Under the pieces are notes generated by a model that was not told the origin of the DNA, ran no database searches, and saw only the letters and a list, made by a program, of their open reading frames with translations. From NCBI RefSeq assembly GCF_000276665.1, contig NW_004955465.1:6730930-6794929 (forward strand): a stretch of DNA of 64,000 bases, written 5' to 3'. The translations under genes and the position numbers were made by a program. Shown piece after piece: positions 53,516-63,544 of this stretch; position 1 is the first letter of the stretch, and each line of letters begins with the position of its first letter. Source of the stretch: Chinchilla lanigera (taxonomy: Eukaryota > Chordata > Mammalia > Rodentia > Chinchillidae).

Positions 53516-53732
53516 AAAAGTTACCTCACCCAACCTGCTGATCAGCACACGTCAGCCTCACCTGCTTTGAATACGCTCAGAACAACTGCATCAGCCTACT
53601 TTAAAGTGTTGACTGTCTCATGAAACTTCTAAAATACTGTCCTGAGCATAAAAACCACAATGCTTGCGTGGGGATGGCTTTGCAGCACCGTCAAGTAGAA
53701 AAATCTGTCAGTATAAGTCAGGGACCATCTCT

Positions 53733-53843
53733 TTTTATTTTTATTTTTTTTGGTTTTGGTATTTTTCCGGTACCTGGAATCGAACTCACAACCTTGCACT
53801 TGCTAGGCAGGCGCTGTGCCGCTGAGCTAAATCCCCAGTCCCC
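53733..53843 (-). mobile_element. ID-type SINE with target-site duplication
   Basis: Poly-T/A tail complement, GGTACCTGGAATCGAACTC and GCTGAGCTAAATCCCCAG. CAGGGACCATCTCT precedes and CAGCGACCATCTCT follows. Confidence 0.92.
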
Positions 53844-53955
53844 AGCGACCATCTCTATATGACATGAATGCAAACATGTAGAACAGTGCCCGAACCTTGT
53901 AGTCCAGACCCATTAAAGAGATGCTCCATGATTTCCTCTTTTTACATTTTATCTT

Positions 53956-53956
<1 letters not shown>

Positions 53957-53992
<36 letters not shown>

Positions 53993-54112
53993 TTTGAGAC
54001 AGGGTCTTGCTGCTAGGTTGTCCAGGTTGGCTTTGAACTCTTGGGTTCAGATAATCTTCCTGCCTCAGCCTTTCCAGTGGCTGGACTCCAGGTGCCAGGC
54101 TACCACTCCTGT
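53957..54112 (-). mobile_element. B1-like SINE with (TTTA)n tail
   Basis: About nine ATTT/TTTA units (53,958-53,994) precede GAGACAGGGTCTTGCTGC, GTCCAGGTTGGCTTTGAACTC and CTGCCTCAGCCTTTCCAG. Confidence 0.85.
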
Positions 54113-54149
54113 CTTCCTCAATCTTTTATACCTAGAATATACTAACGCA

Positions 54150-54278
54150 ATTTTTTTTCTTTTTTGTCTTTTTCTTGTTTGTTTTTTGTTTTTTGTGTTT
54201 TTCTGGTACTGAGCATTGAACTCATGACCTTGTGCTTGCCAGGCAGGTGCTGTGCAGCTGAGCTAAATCCCCAGCCCC
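54150..54278 (-). mobile_element. ID-type SINE
   Basis: T-rich tail complement, CTGGTACTGAGCATTGAACTC, GCTTGCCAGGCAGGTGCTG and GCTAAATCCCCAGCCCC. Confidence 0.9.
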
Positions 54279-54279
54279 T

Positions 54280-54437
54280 TCTTTTTTGGCTTTTTGAGAC
54301 AGGGTCTCGCTATGCAGTTCAAGCTGGCCTTGAGCTCACTTTGTAGCCCAGGGGCTGGTGTCAAACTTGTATCAATCCTCCTGTCTCAGCCTCCCAAGTG
54401 TGGGGATTACCGGTGTGCGCCCCCACGACCTGCCTGT
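54280..54437 (-). mobile_element. B1-like SINE
   Basis: GGCTTTTTGAGACAGGGTCTC, CAAGCTGGCCTTGAGCTCAC and ACCGGTGTGCGCCCCCACG; abuts the previous ID without a spacer. Confidence 0.92.
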
Positions 54438-55039
54438 AATGTGTTTTGTGCATATAATTTTTAAATGGAAAAGTAGAGTGGAGCTTCGCATTGCTGGAGA
54501 GGGGAGCCTTTAGCAGGCTCTCAGACTACTTTTGGGATGGATGTAGCGAGGCCTGGCTGAGGCCTATGGGCAGGGCAGGTGCTGTGGCAGTCCCCTTGCT
54601 TTTCGGGCTGAGTGTCCCCAGAGGAGGCAGAGAGGCCCGGGAGGGATGCTAACAAGCCACGTGGGTGTAGCCTGCGGAGATCCCGGAGCCTGGCGGAACA
54701 GAGCAGATGTTGGCGCAGTTAACTTGCCAGGGAAGTTCACCGAGGGTCACCTCAAGTGAGTGCATGCTACTGTTTATGTTTATTGTTTAGGTGAATTGAA
54801 TGTAAACTTATTTTCCTATTGTGGGTTACATGCATTAACACAGCAGGACCGGGGTGTGTTTTCAGCTCTTGGTTCCCCAGGACTGAGCCTAGGACCTGGT
54901 AAGATACCAGGCGCTGCGGCTGCTCCAGGGCCTTGTGCGCTGTGCAGTGGGTTTGCACGGAGCCGAGGCGCATCCTCGGCAGGCTCTGAATTATCGCCAG
55001 GGATGGGTAGAATCCGGCGCGCCGGCTGTACTTTTCAGA
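54438..55039. other. Unique sequence
   Basis: GC-moderate, no recognised element. A 102-codon frame (54,760-55,068) is unremarkable. Confidence 0.35.
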
Positions 55040-55185
55040 TGAGAGATATGGCATTGTGGAGGGAATAATGATAAGAAAAATGTCTGTTTGTATTCAGTGC
55101 AGACATAATTTCCTCCCAAATATTTCCCATCTTCAGTTGGTTAAATCCTTGGATGTGGAATCCATGGACGCAATGTGCCAACCAG
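55040..55185 (+). mobile_element. MER2-like DNA transposon 3' part
   Basis: GGGAATAATGATAAGAAAAATG, TTCAGTGCAGACATAATTTCC, GGTTAAATCCTTGGATGTGG and AATCCATGGACGC match the right half of MER2. Confidence 0.7.
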
Positions 55186-55271
55186 GTAGGCTTCTCATGA
55201 AGGTGTGGCAGATTCCCAGTTCCTTAAATGATATAGCCAGTGTGTGCAAATTTCCTTAACTGCCATGTTCT

Positions 55272-55430
55272 CTGGCTTTTTTTTCCTTCCAGAGACAGGG
55301 TCATGCTGTGTAATTCAGGCTGGCCTTGAACTCACTACCTAGCCCAGGCTGGCCTCGAACACACAGTGGTCTTCCTGCCTCAGCTTCCCAAGTGCTGGGA
55401 TCACAAGTATATGCCACTACACCAGCTTAC
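55272..55430 (-). mobile_element. B1-like SINE
   Basis: CAGAGACAGGGTCATGCTGTG, CAGGCTGGCCTTGAACTCAC, CTGCCTCAGCTTCCCAAGTG and ATATGCCACTACACC. Confidence 0.9.
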
Positions 55431-55664
55431 GGCTTTGTTTTAGTTGCCTGATTTCCACATCCTCTTGGCCTCTCTGTAGCAATGAGTAGATTTAATGTCT
55501 GACAGCTCAATTAGTCTGTAATCTAGTTACCGATACTAGATTTAATGTCTTATTAACAATTGGTATTGTTACTATTATAATACATAGAAGGGTTTTTAGA
55601 ATCATTGGTCTTGATTTAGAATTGCAAAAGACTGCATACCATTTGTAGTTATGACCAAATATAT

Positions 55665-55735
55665 ATTTAAGTACATATATACAGCATAAGTATAGTATAT
55701 ACTATACATGTATAATGTGTATATATATATGTAAT
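55665..55735. repeat. (TA)-rich tract with palindrome
   Basis: AT-rich TATA/TACATA repeats, including the perfect 18-bp palindrome GTATAGTATATACTATAC at 55,690-55,707. Confidence 0.9.
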
Positions 55736-55915
55736 GTTTTTGGTACTGGGATTGAACCTGCAGCCTTCTCACTGAGCTACTTCCCCAGCCCTTTTAAAAA
55801 TGTTAATTTTAACATTTTGAAACAGGGTCTCACTAAGTTGCTGGGCTTGGATGTCCAAGTCTCACGGCTCAGCTTCCCTGAGTGCTGGGATGACAGGCGT
55901 GCACCACCACTCCCA
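55735..55915 (-). mobile_element. B1-dID-type dimeric SINE
   Basis: ID part: TTTTTGGTACTGGGATTGAAC and CACTGAGCTACTTCCCCAGC. Linker CCTTTTAAAAATGTTAATTT, then reverse B1 GAAACAGGGTCTCACTAAG ... GCGTGCACCACCACTCC. Confidence 0.88.
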
Positions 55916-57174
55916 CCCGGTCAAATGTGTTTGCATTTCCTTTGGGTTCCCATCATTCCTTTTTCAAGCCTACTGCTCTCCCAGCGCCCACGTGAAACCT
56001 CTGCACAGGTTAGGACTGGAGCTAGAAGGAAGCCCCCTTCGGAACAACCTGCTAGGCTTGCGGTAGCTTCCGGCTTGGGAATGTCCCGATGCGTGTGCTG
56101 TTGGCTGTGCTGCTCTCGGTCACAAGCACTGCGTTTACTGGCAGAACATCAGTGCCACTATGACACACGCTTGTTGAAGTGAAGTGATTTCCACTGCTGT
56201 GATACATTTGGGCATTTTCCTTTCTTGCTAATAAAAAACAAACAAACAAACACATAAACCCAAAAATCACGCCTTGGAAAAACCTAGCAAAATATTTCAT
56301 TACCACTGAGAGTGAGTGGTGGTGGTCCCGGTGACCCACGGAGGCTGGGCTTTGATGCAGTATGTCACATTGCGCTGCGGAAGCCGGAGAGATAACGGCA
56401 GTGTTGCCTGGGTTGATCTTCTCCTCTGACCCTCCCTGGCCTCCAGGGTCTGAATGCTAATCCTGACCACCTCAGCGGCGAGCCTGCACAAGAGGGATGG
56501 TCTCTGTGGGGAGCTCCAGGCTTAAGGTTCCTTGGGACCCCACTGCGGCTCCCCCCATTGAGCTTTTGCAGCCTTTCTTCCCATAGTGCCTCACTCTGAG
56601 CTCATTGTTCTGTGCAAAACCCGTCTTTCAAGACAAGGGCTTGCAGGTCAACATGACTTTCCCTCGGAGCTATTTTTATTTTGCTAGGAGATTCCTGGTA
56701 AAATTACCCTTGCCTTCATCTAAGTAAATAAATCTCCAGTGTGGGGAATTTGAGGTATGTGGCACGACAAGTTGGGTAGATAATTTTGCCTAGGAGAGGG
56801 GGTCCTTTCCAACACACCTCCTTCCCAAGCATGGGAACCGCACGTCCCCCAAACCATCCCAGTGAAGTTGCTGCAAGACTGTTTCCTTGTCTACAAATAA
56901 AAAGGAATGATGATTTTATAATTGTTTCCCACTCTGACATTTTCTGATTCCATGAAGTAACATGATTTCCTGGTATCAGTGAGATAGAGGTCACCTGCTT
57001 TGTTTTCCTGAGCATGTATGGCTCTCCAGTTCTAATAATTTGCCTTGGATGTGAGCATACCCAGGCCTAGAGCTACACCTTCACAAAAGCCAGAGGTGAA
57101 GGCAGTCAGCTGACAGGGTGAGGGACACATGAAATGCAATCTCTACATGCAATGGCATAGCCCTGTTTTTAAAA
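55916..57174. other. Unique sequence
   Basis: About 1.26 kb without recognised repeats except a short AAAC tract at 56,235-56,252. No exon recognised. Confidence 0.35.
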
Positions 57175-57271
57175 GGAAGGAAATTCTGACACATGCTGAA
57201 ATATGGCTAAAAACAAAAGATGTTATGTTCATGCAATAAGCATAATGCTGATTATAAATAATTCTATTTTT

Positions 57272-57545
57272 TTGGGGGGTTAGTACTGGGTATTGAACCC
57301 AGGCCCTTCACATGGAACTGTATACCCTTTTTAAAATTTTTAAATTCTTTTTTTTTTATTTTAAAGAATAAAAGAAGGATAACATAATAATAGTAAAATT
57401 TTTAAATTCTGAGAAACAGTCTTGTTAAATTGTTCAGTTGCCCAGCTTGGGCTTCAACTTTTGTGATTCTCCTTCCTCGGTTTTCCCAGGTGCTGGGATT
57501 ATAGGCATGCTGGGATTATAGGCATGTGTCACCACGTCCCATTTG
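57272..57545 (-). mobile_element. B1-dID-type dimeric SINE in L1
   Basis: ID part: GTTAGTACTGGGTATTGAACC and CATGGAACTGTATACCC. The linker carries a further A-rich insertion (57,340-57,400), then reverse B1 CAGTCTTGTTAAATTGTTC ... CATGTGTCACCACGTCC. The B1 contains a perfect 17-bp tandem duplication at 57,491-57,524. Confidence 0.82.
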
Positions 57546-57682
57546 TATGATTCTAGTTATATGAAGTGCCTAGAATAGGCATATTTTGAGAAACAGAAAA
57601 GAGAATGGTGGTTATTAAGTTTGACAGGGAAAGGACAATAGAGACTAATTGTTTAATGGGTACAAAGTTTCATTTGGGGAAC

Positions 57683-57800
57683 CTGGAGTGGTCATGCATG
57701 CCTATAATCCCAGCACTTGGGCGGGTGAGGCAGAAGGAGCCTGAGTTTGAGGCCAGCATGGGGTATATAAAGATGTCTCAAGTCCCCCCACAAAAAAGTT
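57683..57800 (+). mobile_element. B1-like SINE, internally deleted
   Basis: GGAGTGGTCATGCATGCCTA, CACTTGGGCGGGTGAGGCAG and GATGTCTCAAGTCCCCCCAC. Confidence 0.8.
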
Positions 57801-57886
57801 TCAGTTTGGGAAAATTAAGAGGTCCTGAGATGGAAACAATGCAAATATACTTAATGATACTGTACAGTGAAAAATGGTTAAGATGG

Positions 57887-58047
57887 GCCAAGCATCATGA
57901 CACACACCTGTAATCCCAACATTTAGGAGGCTGAGGCAGGAGGATCATTGTGAATTCAAGACCAGCCTGGGCTACAAAGTGAGCTCAAGGCCAGCCTGAA
58001 CTGCATAGTGAGACCCTATCTCAAAAAGACAAGAAAAAAAAAAAAAA
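57887..58047 (+). mobile_element. B1-like SINE, full length, with target-site duplication
   Basis: GGCCAAGCATCATGACACAC, TTAGGAGGCTGAGGCAGGAG, GAGCTCAAGGCCAGCCTGAA and CCTATCTCAAAAAGAC, then an A-run. GGTTAAGATGG occurs on both sides. Confidence 0.93.
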
Positions 58048-58115
58048 GGGTTAAGATGGTAACTTTCACTATGTACATTTTACCACAATAAAATAATAAA
58101 AAAAAACTTGCACTG

Positions 58116-58590
58116 AGCTTAGTGTGAACATTCAATAGTGTTGACTGGTTAACATATAAACACAAGTGCCTCAAATTTCACTTCATAGTCATCATATTTC
58201 ATCCTATTATACCTGTGAGAAGTGGTTGATTCATGTTGCCACAACTCCTCAGCTGGCTTTGAAACAGTAGTAGATTTCACTGCATTTTATTGAGAAATGT
58301 ATGCATTGAGAAGTTTGCCACATCTTATTTTTGTAGATCACGGGACAGGAAGCGTATGACAGATTGTCCCAAGAGACAGCACTCATTTAAAGGGAACAAG
58401 TCTGACCCCATACGAGAAAGTCACAGGTAATAGAACGCTACTCTTAACTTCTCTTTCTTGCAGTTATGAAAAAAAGGTCTAAGTAATCATACCTTGCACC
58501 CACCTCAAAGCACTGAGTTTAGATTTGGAATTTCCTTTAATAACAGAAGGTGACTGTAAAAAGGAAACAATTACACTTATTCTTGCTACC
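58116..58590. other. Unique sequence
   Basis: Nothing recognised. Confidence 0.3.
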
Positions 58591-59020
58591 TGTCTTAGTT
58601 ACTTTTCTCATTGCTGAGACAAAATACCTGACACCCAGAGTTAGAGGAAAGGCTTATTTGGCTCACAGTTTGTGGAGGTTTCAGTTTGCAGTTGTCTGGC
58701 TCCAAGGCAGGGTGGAATGGCAGAGGAGAAATAGTTCATGGCAGACAGAATACAGCAAAAGCAAGCAAACGACCCAGCAAACAACAGTAGTAGCTTCTTT
58801 CTGCCTCTTTTATATTCTAGGTTACCCACCTTAGGGTGGTACTAAACCAATCAGTGGGCTACTTTAATAATCACACACCCTTAATCCTAGTATCCTTCAT
58901 GCTGGCATTGTGCTATGAATTAATCATAGTGTCACACACTCTAGATCCAGCCAGCTCTGACAAAGCCCCACCTATGACTGTGTGAGACCTTGGGGAGACA
59001 TCTAGACACAAGTCATAACA
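58591..59020 (-). mobile_element. ERVL-MaLR-type solo LTR, reverse
   Basis: Read on the minus strand it starts TGTTATGACTTGTGTCTAG, contains GGTGGGGCTTTGTCAGAGC, and ends with the complement of TGTCTTAGTTACTTTTCTC. It belongs to the same family as the LTR at 47,345. CTACC and TTACC flank it. Solo, no internal region. Confidence 0.75.
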
Positions 59021-59120
59021 TTACCTACCTAACCAAGATCCTCTCAGTGAATCTGACTTTGAGTCTAGAAAGCTGTCATGGGTGTGATCTTGGGCCCCTC
59101 TCTGGTCTGTGGAGAGGCTG
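59021..59120. other. Unique sequence
   Basis: Nothing recognised. Confidence 0.3.
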
Positions 59121-59227
59121 ACAGTTGTGCAGGGAACCCAGGACATCAAGGACAGCAAGGCAGGGAAGGCCAACCATGCAAGCATGGCTTCCCATCCCCT
59201 CTCCTCTAGCCCCTGGGAACTCCTTCC
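59121..59227 (+). repeat. Duplicated segment, copy 1
   Basis: ACAGTTGTGCAGGGAACCCAG ... GGAACTCCTT matches 60,646-60,779, apart from an internal 9-bp expansion there. The last 35 bp overlap antisense L1-like sequence. Confidence 0.9.
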
Positions 59228-59412
59228 TACTTCCCATCTTTGAATTTGACTATTCTAGGTACCTTGAGTGAGCGGGATCGTAAGTACTTGTGTCTTTGGG
59301 ATTGGCTTATTTCCCTGAGCAAAATGTCTTCAGGGTTTATCTGCACTGTAGCAGAGGTTAGACTTTCTTTCCTTTTATAGGTTGAAGAATAGCCCACTGT
59401 TTATCCCTTCAA
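59195..59412 (-). mobile_element. Old L1 remnant, antisense
   Basis: TCTAGCCCCTGGGAACTCC, GAATTTGACTATTCTAGGTACC, TTGGCTTATTTCCCTGAGC and AAATGTCTTCAGGGTTTATC follow antisense old L1 ORF2 sequence. Confidence 0.7.
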
Positions 59413-59824
59413 TGATGAAGATTGAGATTTATGGTCAACCTTTCACAATTGTAAGTGATTAGCAAATTCACATATGTCTTTATTTGAATATATGATAATG
59501 ACTCTCAGAAAGGAAATCATGGGGGTAACGGGTGTGAATATCCTAAAGCACTTGATGGATAATGCTAAAAAGTCTTCCAGAAATAGCCTTGTAATTTTGC
59601 CACGAGGAAACTGAGGTGCAGGGCCTTCCTTTATGTCTCTGTGGCTCTCCTTACAGTGAAAAAATATTCTGATAAAAACCAGACACTTAGTTTCACAATG
59701 CACTCTTTCTTTTTTTTCTTTTTTTTTTCTTTGAGAAAGCTAAAAGTTTTTTTTAATTTTAAAAAAATTGTTTTTATTTCACAATGCACTCTTGTCACCA
59801 AACAAATACAGTATCTGGATTCTT
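59413..59824. other. Unique sequence
   Basis: Contains a T-rich run at 59,705-59,770 and CACAATGCACTCTT repeated at 59,695 and 59,779. These repeats may flank a short T-rich insertion. Confidence 0.35.
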
Positions 59825-59940
59825 AGCCGGCTGTGGTAGTACAAACCCCAGCACACTGGGAGGCTGAGGTAGGAGGACTGCAAGTCTGAGCTTAGCCTGA
59901 GAAACTTTGCAAGACCTTGTCTCAAGAAAAAAAATCTGGA
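59825..59940 (+). mobile_element. B1-like SINE
   Basis: GCCGGCTGTGGTAGTACAAA, CACTGGGAGGCTGAGGTAGG and CAAGACCTTGTCTCAAG. ATCTGGATTCTT lies on both sides as a target-site duplication. Confidence 0.88.
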
Positions 59941-60645
59941 TTCTTGATTCATTTCTTTCTCATCCGGGACTTGGTACCATGAACACTGCTCTTCCTCTAG
60001 GGATGGGGTTGTTGGTTCTATGTTCAGCAGGCCCCTTTGGGAATCTAGGATCAGGCACTGGCAGGGGGAATGGTTTAAACAGTTGCACTGACATGCAGGA
60101 TACGGTGATGGCTGGAAGGAGATTCGGGACGTCACTCGGCTGGGTGCGTCTCACTTCCAGCTGCACTGAGCGTGAACCTGAGGACTGTCCCCTCCCCCAG
60201 TGGCTGTGGATGAGGAGGCTGGTTGACAGTCTGAGTGCCCTGCCCACCCTCAGGGAAAATGCCTATAAGGTTGCAAACAGTCTCAACAATGGTCTTGAGT
60301 CCTGAGGAGATTTTGTCAACAACAGGCAATAATTCTGAGACACCGGTGTGCCCAGACTTGGCAGTTTCTTTCCAGAGGCACCCTGATTTTGTCAACAGGA
60401 CCTCTCATCTGGCACTGGAAATCTCCCTTGGTGAGATTTCCTTCATTCTTGGTGATCTTGGGGACATCCCCTGGCTCCTTTAACCTTTGGTTCCCTAGGT
60501 GACAATCAATTCAGATGACTGCATTAAAGGCATTTATTTGATCACCAAGAAAGGCCTAAAGAAACGGTCGGTGTTAATGTCATTTCAGGGGTGATTACTA
60601 TGTGCTGCAAGATGGAGATGTTGGTCAACTTGGAAAGTAACTAAT
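59941..60645. other. Unique sequence
   Basis: About 700 bp without recognised repeats. Frames of 80-130 codons on both strands are unfamiliar. Confidence 0.35.
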
Positions 60646-60779
60646 GGCAGTTGTGCAGGGAACCAAGGGCATCAAGGACATCAAGGGCATCAAGGGCATC
60701 AAGGGCATCAAGGCAGGGAAGGCCACCTGTGCAACCATGGCTTCCCAATCCCCTCTCCTCTAATCCCTGGGAACTCCTT
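60646..60779 (+). repeat. Duplicated segment, copy 2, with 9-bp expansion
   Basis: Same segment as 59,121-59,227, but here the word GGCATCAAG is tandemly repeated four times with one GACATCAAG variant (60,666-60,712). Confidence 0.92.
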
Positions 60780-60870
60780 TATCATCACTAGCAGTAGTAC
60801 TTGAAAAGCTCTGCCATTTCCTACTCATGGTATTGCTTGATGCATTTCACTTAATGTCCTTTCACCATTA
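60740..60870 (-). mobile_element. Possible old L1 remnant, antisense
   Basis: TCTAATCCCTGGGAACTCC and CATTTCACTTAATGTCCTTTC resemble antisense L1 ORF2, more decayed than the copy at 59,195. Confidence 0.4.
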
Positions 60871-62239
60871 CAAAGTTCTGTTCCCTGTGCTATGCCACGG
60901 AATCACTGCAGCAGTGCCACAAACGAGGTGTCTGCTGCAGAGGCACTGGATGACAGCCCGCAAGGCTTAGCACTTGGTCCCTGGTCCCACGGCAGCAGAG
61001 CCCAAGACTACAATGCAGGATTCTTGGATTTAAGGCCCTGCGCGCTCTTGCCAGCACCCAAAGCTTGCCGTTCCCCTGGGCATTTCCCCATTTACCTCGC
61101 ATGACCTTGGATGAGTTGCTGGGAACCGAAGACCAACAAGCTGGTGTTCAAGGCTACCCGGAAACTCTTGTGGATCTAAAACTCAGAAATTCCCTGGCGC
61201 TACCTTTGCAGGTGGTGTATACTTTACAGATTTCATGCGTGCCATGCCTCCACGTGTCTCTGCCGCCCAGCTGGGCTGGGACTCCTGGTGGGGACAAGAA
61301 CTGAGTCATGAACACAGCCTGTGTCTCCCTCCTCCTGTGTTGCTTCCACACATAATGTACTTCTTCTCTGTTGTTAATTTTAAAGGCCAGAAGCTTATTA
61401 TTTATTAGCCCTTCCAAGATAGTCTATTTAGAGCAGTTACTAGCTTTCTGCAAACACTCTTTAGGGATAGGTACACATTGTGGTGTTTGACCCTAAAAAT
61501 AAGAGTGTATTATTATCCTCCAATGCTGCATATAAAAAAAGAGACATTAATATCTTACATTCTCCCTCTCTGTGGCTAATGCCAACCAGCAACATGCGTT
61601 AACCATTTTCAGACTCTTCTTGTAGGCAGGAGGACAAAGGACTTCTTCTGTTGTTTGTGAGCATACATGGCAGACAGTTGGAGGAAAGGTAGTCAGTTAA
61701 GGCTTTAGTGATTTTTTCCATTTTCAGATGTGTGGAGCCCTGTGGAAATCCTGGCTGGAAATGGGAGGGGCAGAAAGCAAACCCTGGCCTGCTGAGTCTG
61801 ACTCCACTCAAACCCGTAAGGCTGCCCACACTTGGCTTCAGCGTGGGTCATCCAGACAGCTTCTGTAACTGTGAAAACCATCAGCTGAGACGAGCAAACC
61901 CAGAGCCTGCTAAATACCAGCCCTTGTCCTGCCCAGAGCTGGTCTGTGCTCTGCGGAGATGGGTGATGCTAGCCAAGGAAATTATAGGCTGTCCAGCCAC
62001 CAGGTCTTCCAGAAAGATTATGGGGTGACTTACTGATCTTTAGGTGGGTCAGGGATTTTGAAGGAAGGTTAGATTTAAAGCCTGTAGTTAGGGTTGGAAA
62101 GACTGGGTTTGGACTCTCAGAGGGATGTAGATACAATGAAGAAAGCTCCAGGCAAAAAGGGACTTGTCTCGGCTCTCTTCCTGGTTCCCACACAGCCAGG
62201 CTCACTGCCTGGAGACGTAGGTGACACAGTTGGCTCCTC
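60871..62239. other. Unique sequence
   Basis: About 1.37 kb without recognised repeats or exons. Confidence 0.35.
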
Positions 62240-62350
62240 AATCCCTCCACCTTACAGAGAGAGACTCTGTAGCTGAAAAAGTGAAATAAGTTGCTCACAT
62301 TTCCCCACTGGTTAGCATCAGAACTAAGGCTACAACCCATGTGTTCTGGT
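62240..62350 (-). mobile_element. Possible MIR remnant
   Basis: CACCTTACAGAGAGAGACTC, GAAATAAGTTGCTCACATTTC and TTAGCATCAGAACTAAGGC resemble the antisense MIR core and 5' part. Confidence 0.5.
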
Positions 62351-62635
62351 GGCTTCCATGATTAAGATTTCTCCCAAGGATGCCCTATGACCTGATCATT
62401 CAGTTTCAGTGATTTACCCTCAGATTTGCTTTACCCTTTTGATGACTTTTCTGGAGCTTCAGAGGTTCTGCTTTTAATGCATTTCATGTTTAATGAAAGA
62501 GATTGCACTAGGGTCAAGCACAAAAAAGTAGAAGCAACAGAAATTTGGGAGGGTTCAGTGTGAACAATGACCTTGGCTCCTTGCTATGGGCTAAATTATA
62601 TCCCTTCAGATTCATATATTGAATCCTAACCACCT

Positions 62636-62937
62636 TGTGTTAATCAGCTTTTCCATTACTGGGATAAAATACCCACAATTTAAAGAAGAGGTTTAATTTG
62701 GCTCATAGTTTAGGGGGTTCAGTCAATGGTTGGCTGGCTCCAAGGCAGAAATGGCAGGGTGGAAGTGCATGGTGGAGAGGAGCTCAGTTTAGAAGCAGGA
62801 AGAGTAGCAGGGAGAAGGAGGGGACAAGAAGACACCCTTCCAGGTCATGTCCCCCAGTGACCTATCTCCTCCAATCAGGCCCTGCCTCTGAACACATGAG
62901 GCTTTTGTAGGCTATTTTATATCCCAACCATAACCCA
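62636..62937 (-). mobile_element. ERVL-MaLR-type solo LTR, reverse, inside MLT1
   Basis: Begins (on +) TGTGTTAATCAGCTTTTCC with GGATAAAATACCCACAA and GGTTTAATTTGGCTCATAG, and ends ATCCCAACCATAACCCA. Same family as the LTRs at 47,345 and 58,591, somewhat shorter. Confidence 0.75.
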
Positions 62938-63213
62938 CCCATCTCATAATGTGACTTACTTGGAAACATAGTAATTGAAGGTGTAATTAGTTAAAACAAG
63001 GTCCTATTGGATAAGGGTGAGTCTCTAATCCAATGTGATGGGTATTCTTATAAAGAGAGAAAATTGGACATAGAATAGTGTGAATGCCATGTGAGTATAA
63101 AGACAAAGATTGGCAAGATGATCCAATAATCCATGGGATCAAAGATTGGGAGCAAACCAACAAAAGCTGGGAGAAAGCCATGGAAGATTCTCCCTCACAG
63201 CCTCAGAAAGAAG

Positions 63214-63544
63214 TGTTAAATTAAATAAGTATGAAGCCATTGGTCTGGGACTGTCTCCATATTTACAATTCCTAAGTTGTAGCCACAACATAACTTAGTA
63301 GTATATTTCTGTAAGCTTAGCTTTAACCAATCACAAACAACTGACTGATCACATCACGCTCAAATAAATCAAATACTCCACCGTAGCCAATCAGTAAATG
63401 TCTCTATTTGGTATCCTTGTTTGGCTTATAACTTGGAGTGGTAGTGTCACTGTACCTCTTCTGATTCTGAGTGCTGCCTAATTCATGAATTGTTCTTTGC
63501 TCAGACAAACTCTGTTAAATTTAATTTGTTTAGTTTTCTTTTAA
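63214..63544 (+). mobile_element. Class I ERV-like solo LTR inside MLT1
   Basis: Starts TGTTAAATTAAATAAG, carries CCAAT boxes (AACCAATCAC, AGCCAATCAG), a TATA-like TTATAACTTGG and a retroviral-type end, GCTCAGACAAACTCTG then ATTTAATTTGTTTAG. The polyadenylation signal is altered to AGACAAA. It is a solo LTR without internal genes. Confidence 0.6.

Larger units (their letters stand above)
57175..58115 (+). mobile_element. Old L1 3' end carrying three SINE insertions
   Basis: Fragments between the SINEs read as sense L1 ORF2 end and 3' UTR: GCTGATTATAAATAATTC, GTGCCTAGAATAGGCATATT, GAATGGTGGTTATTAAG, AATGGGTACAAAGTTTC and, last, TACATTTTACCACAATAAAA. It is diverged and dead. Confidence 0.7.

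Noticed and set aside
59941..60645. Possible retrocopy of a secreted protein gene
   Set aside because: Short frames on both strands looked protein-like, but I could not match them to any family, and no A-tail or target duplication is visible.
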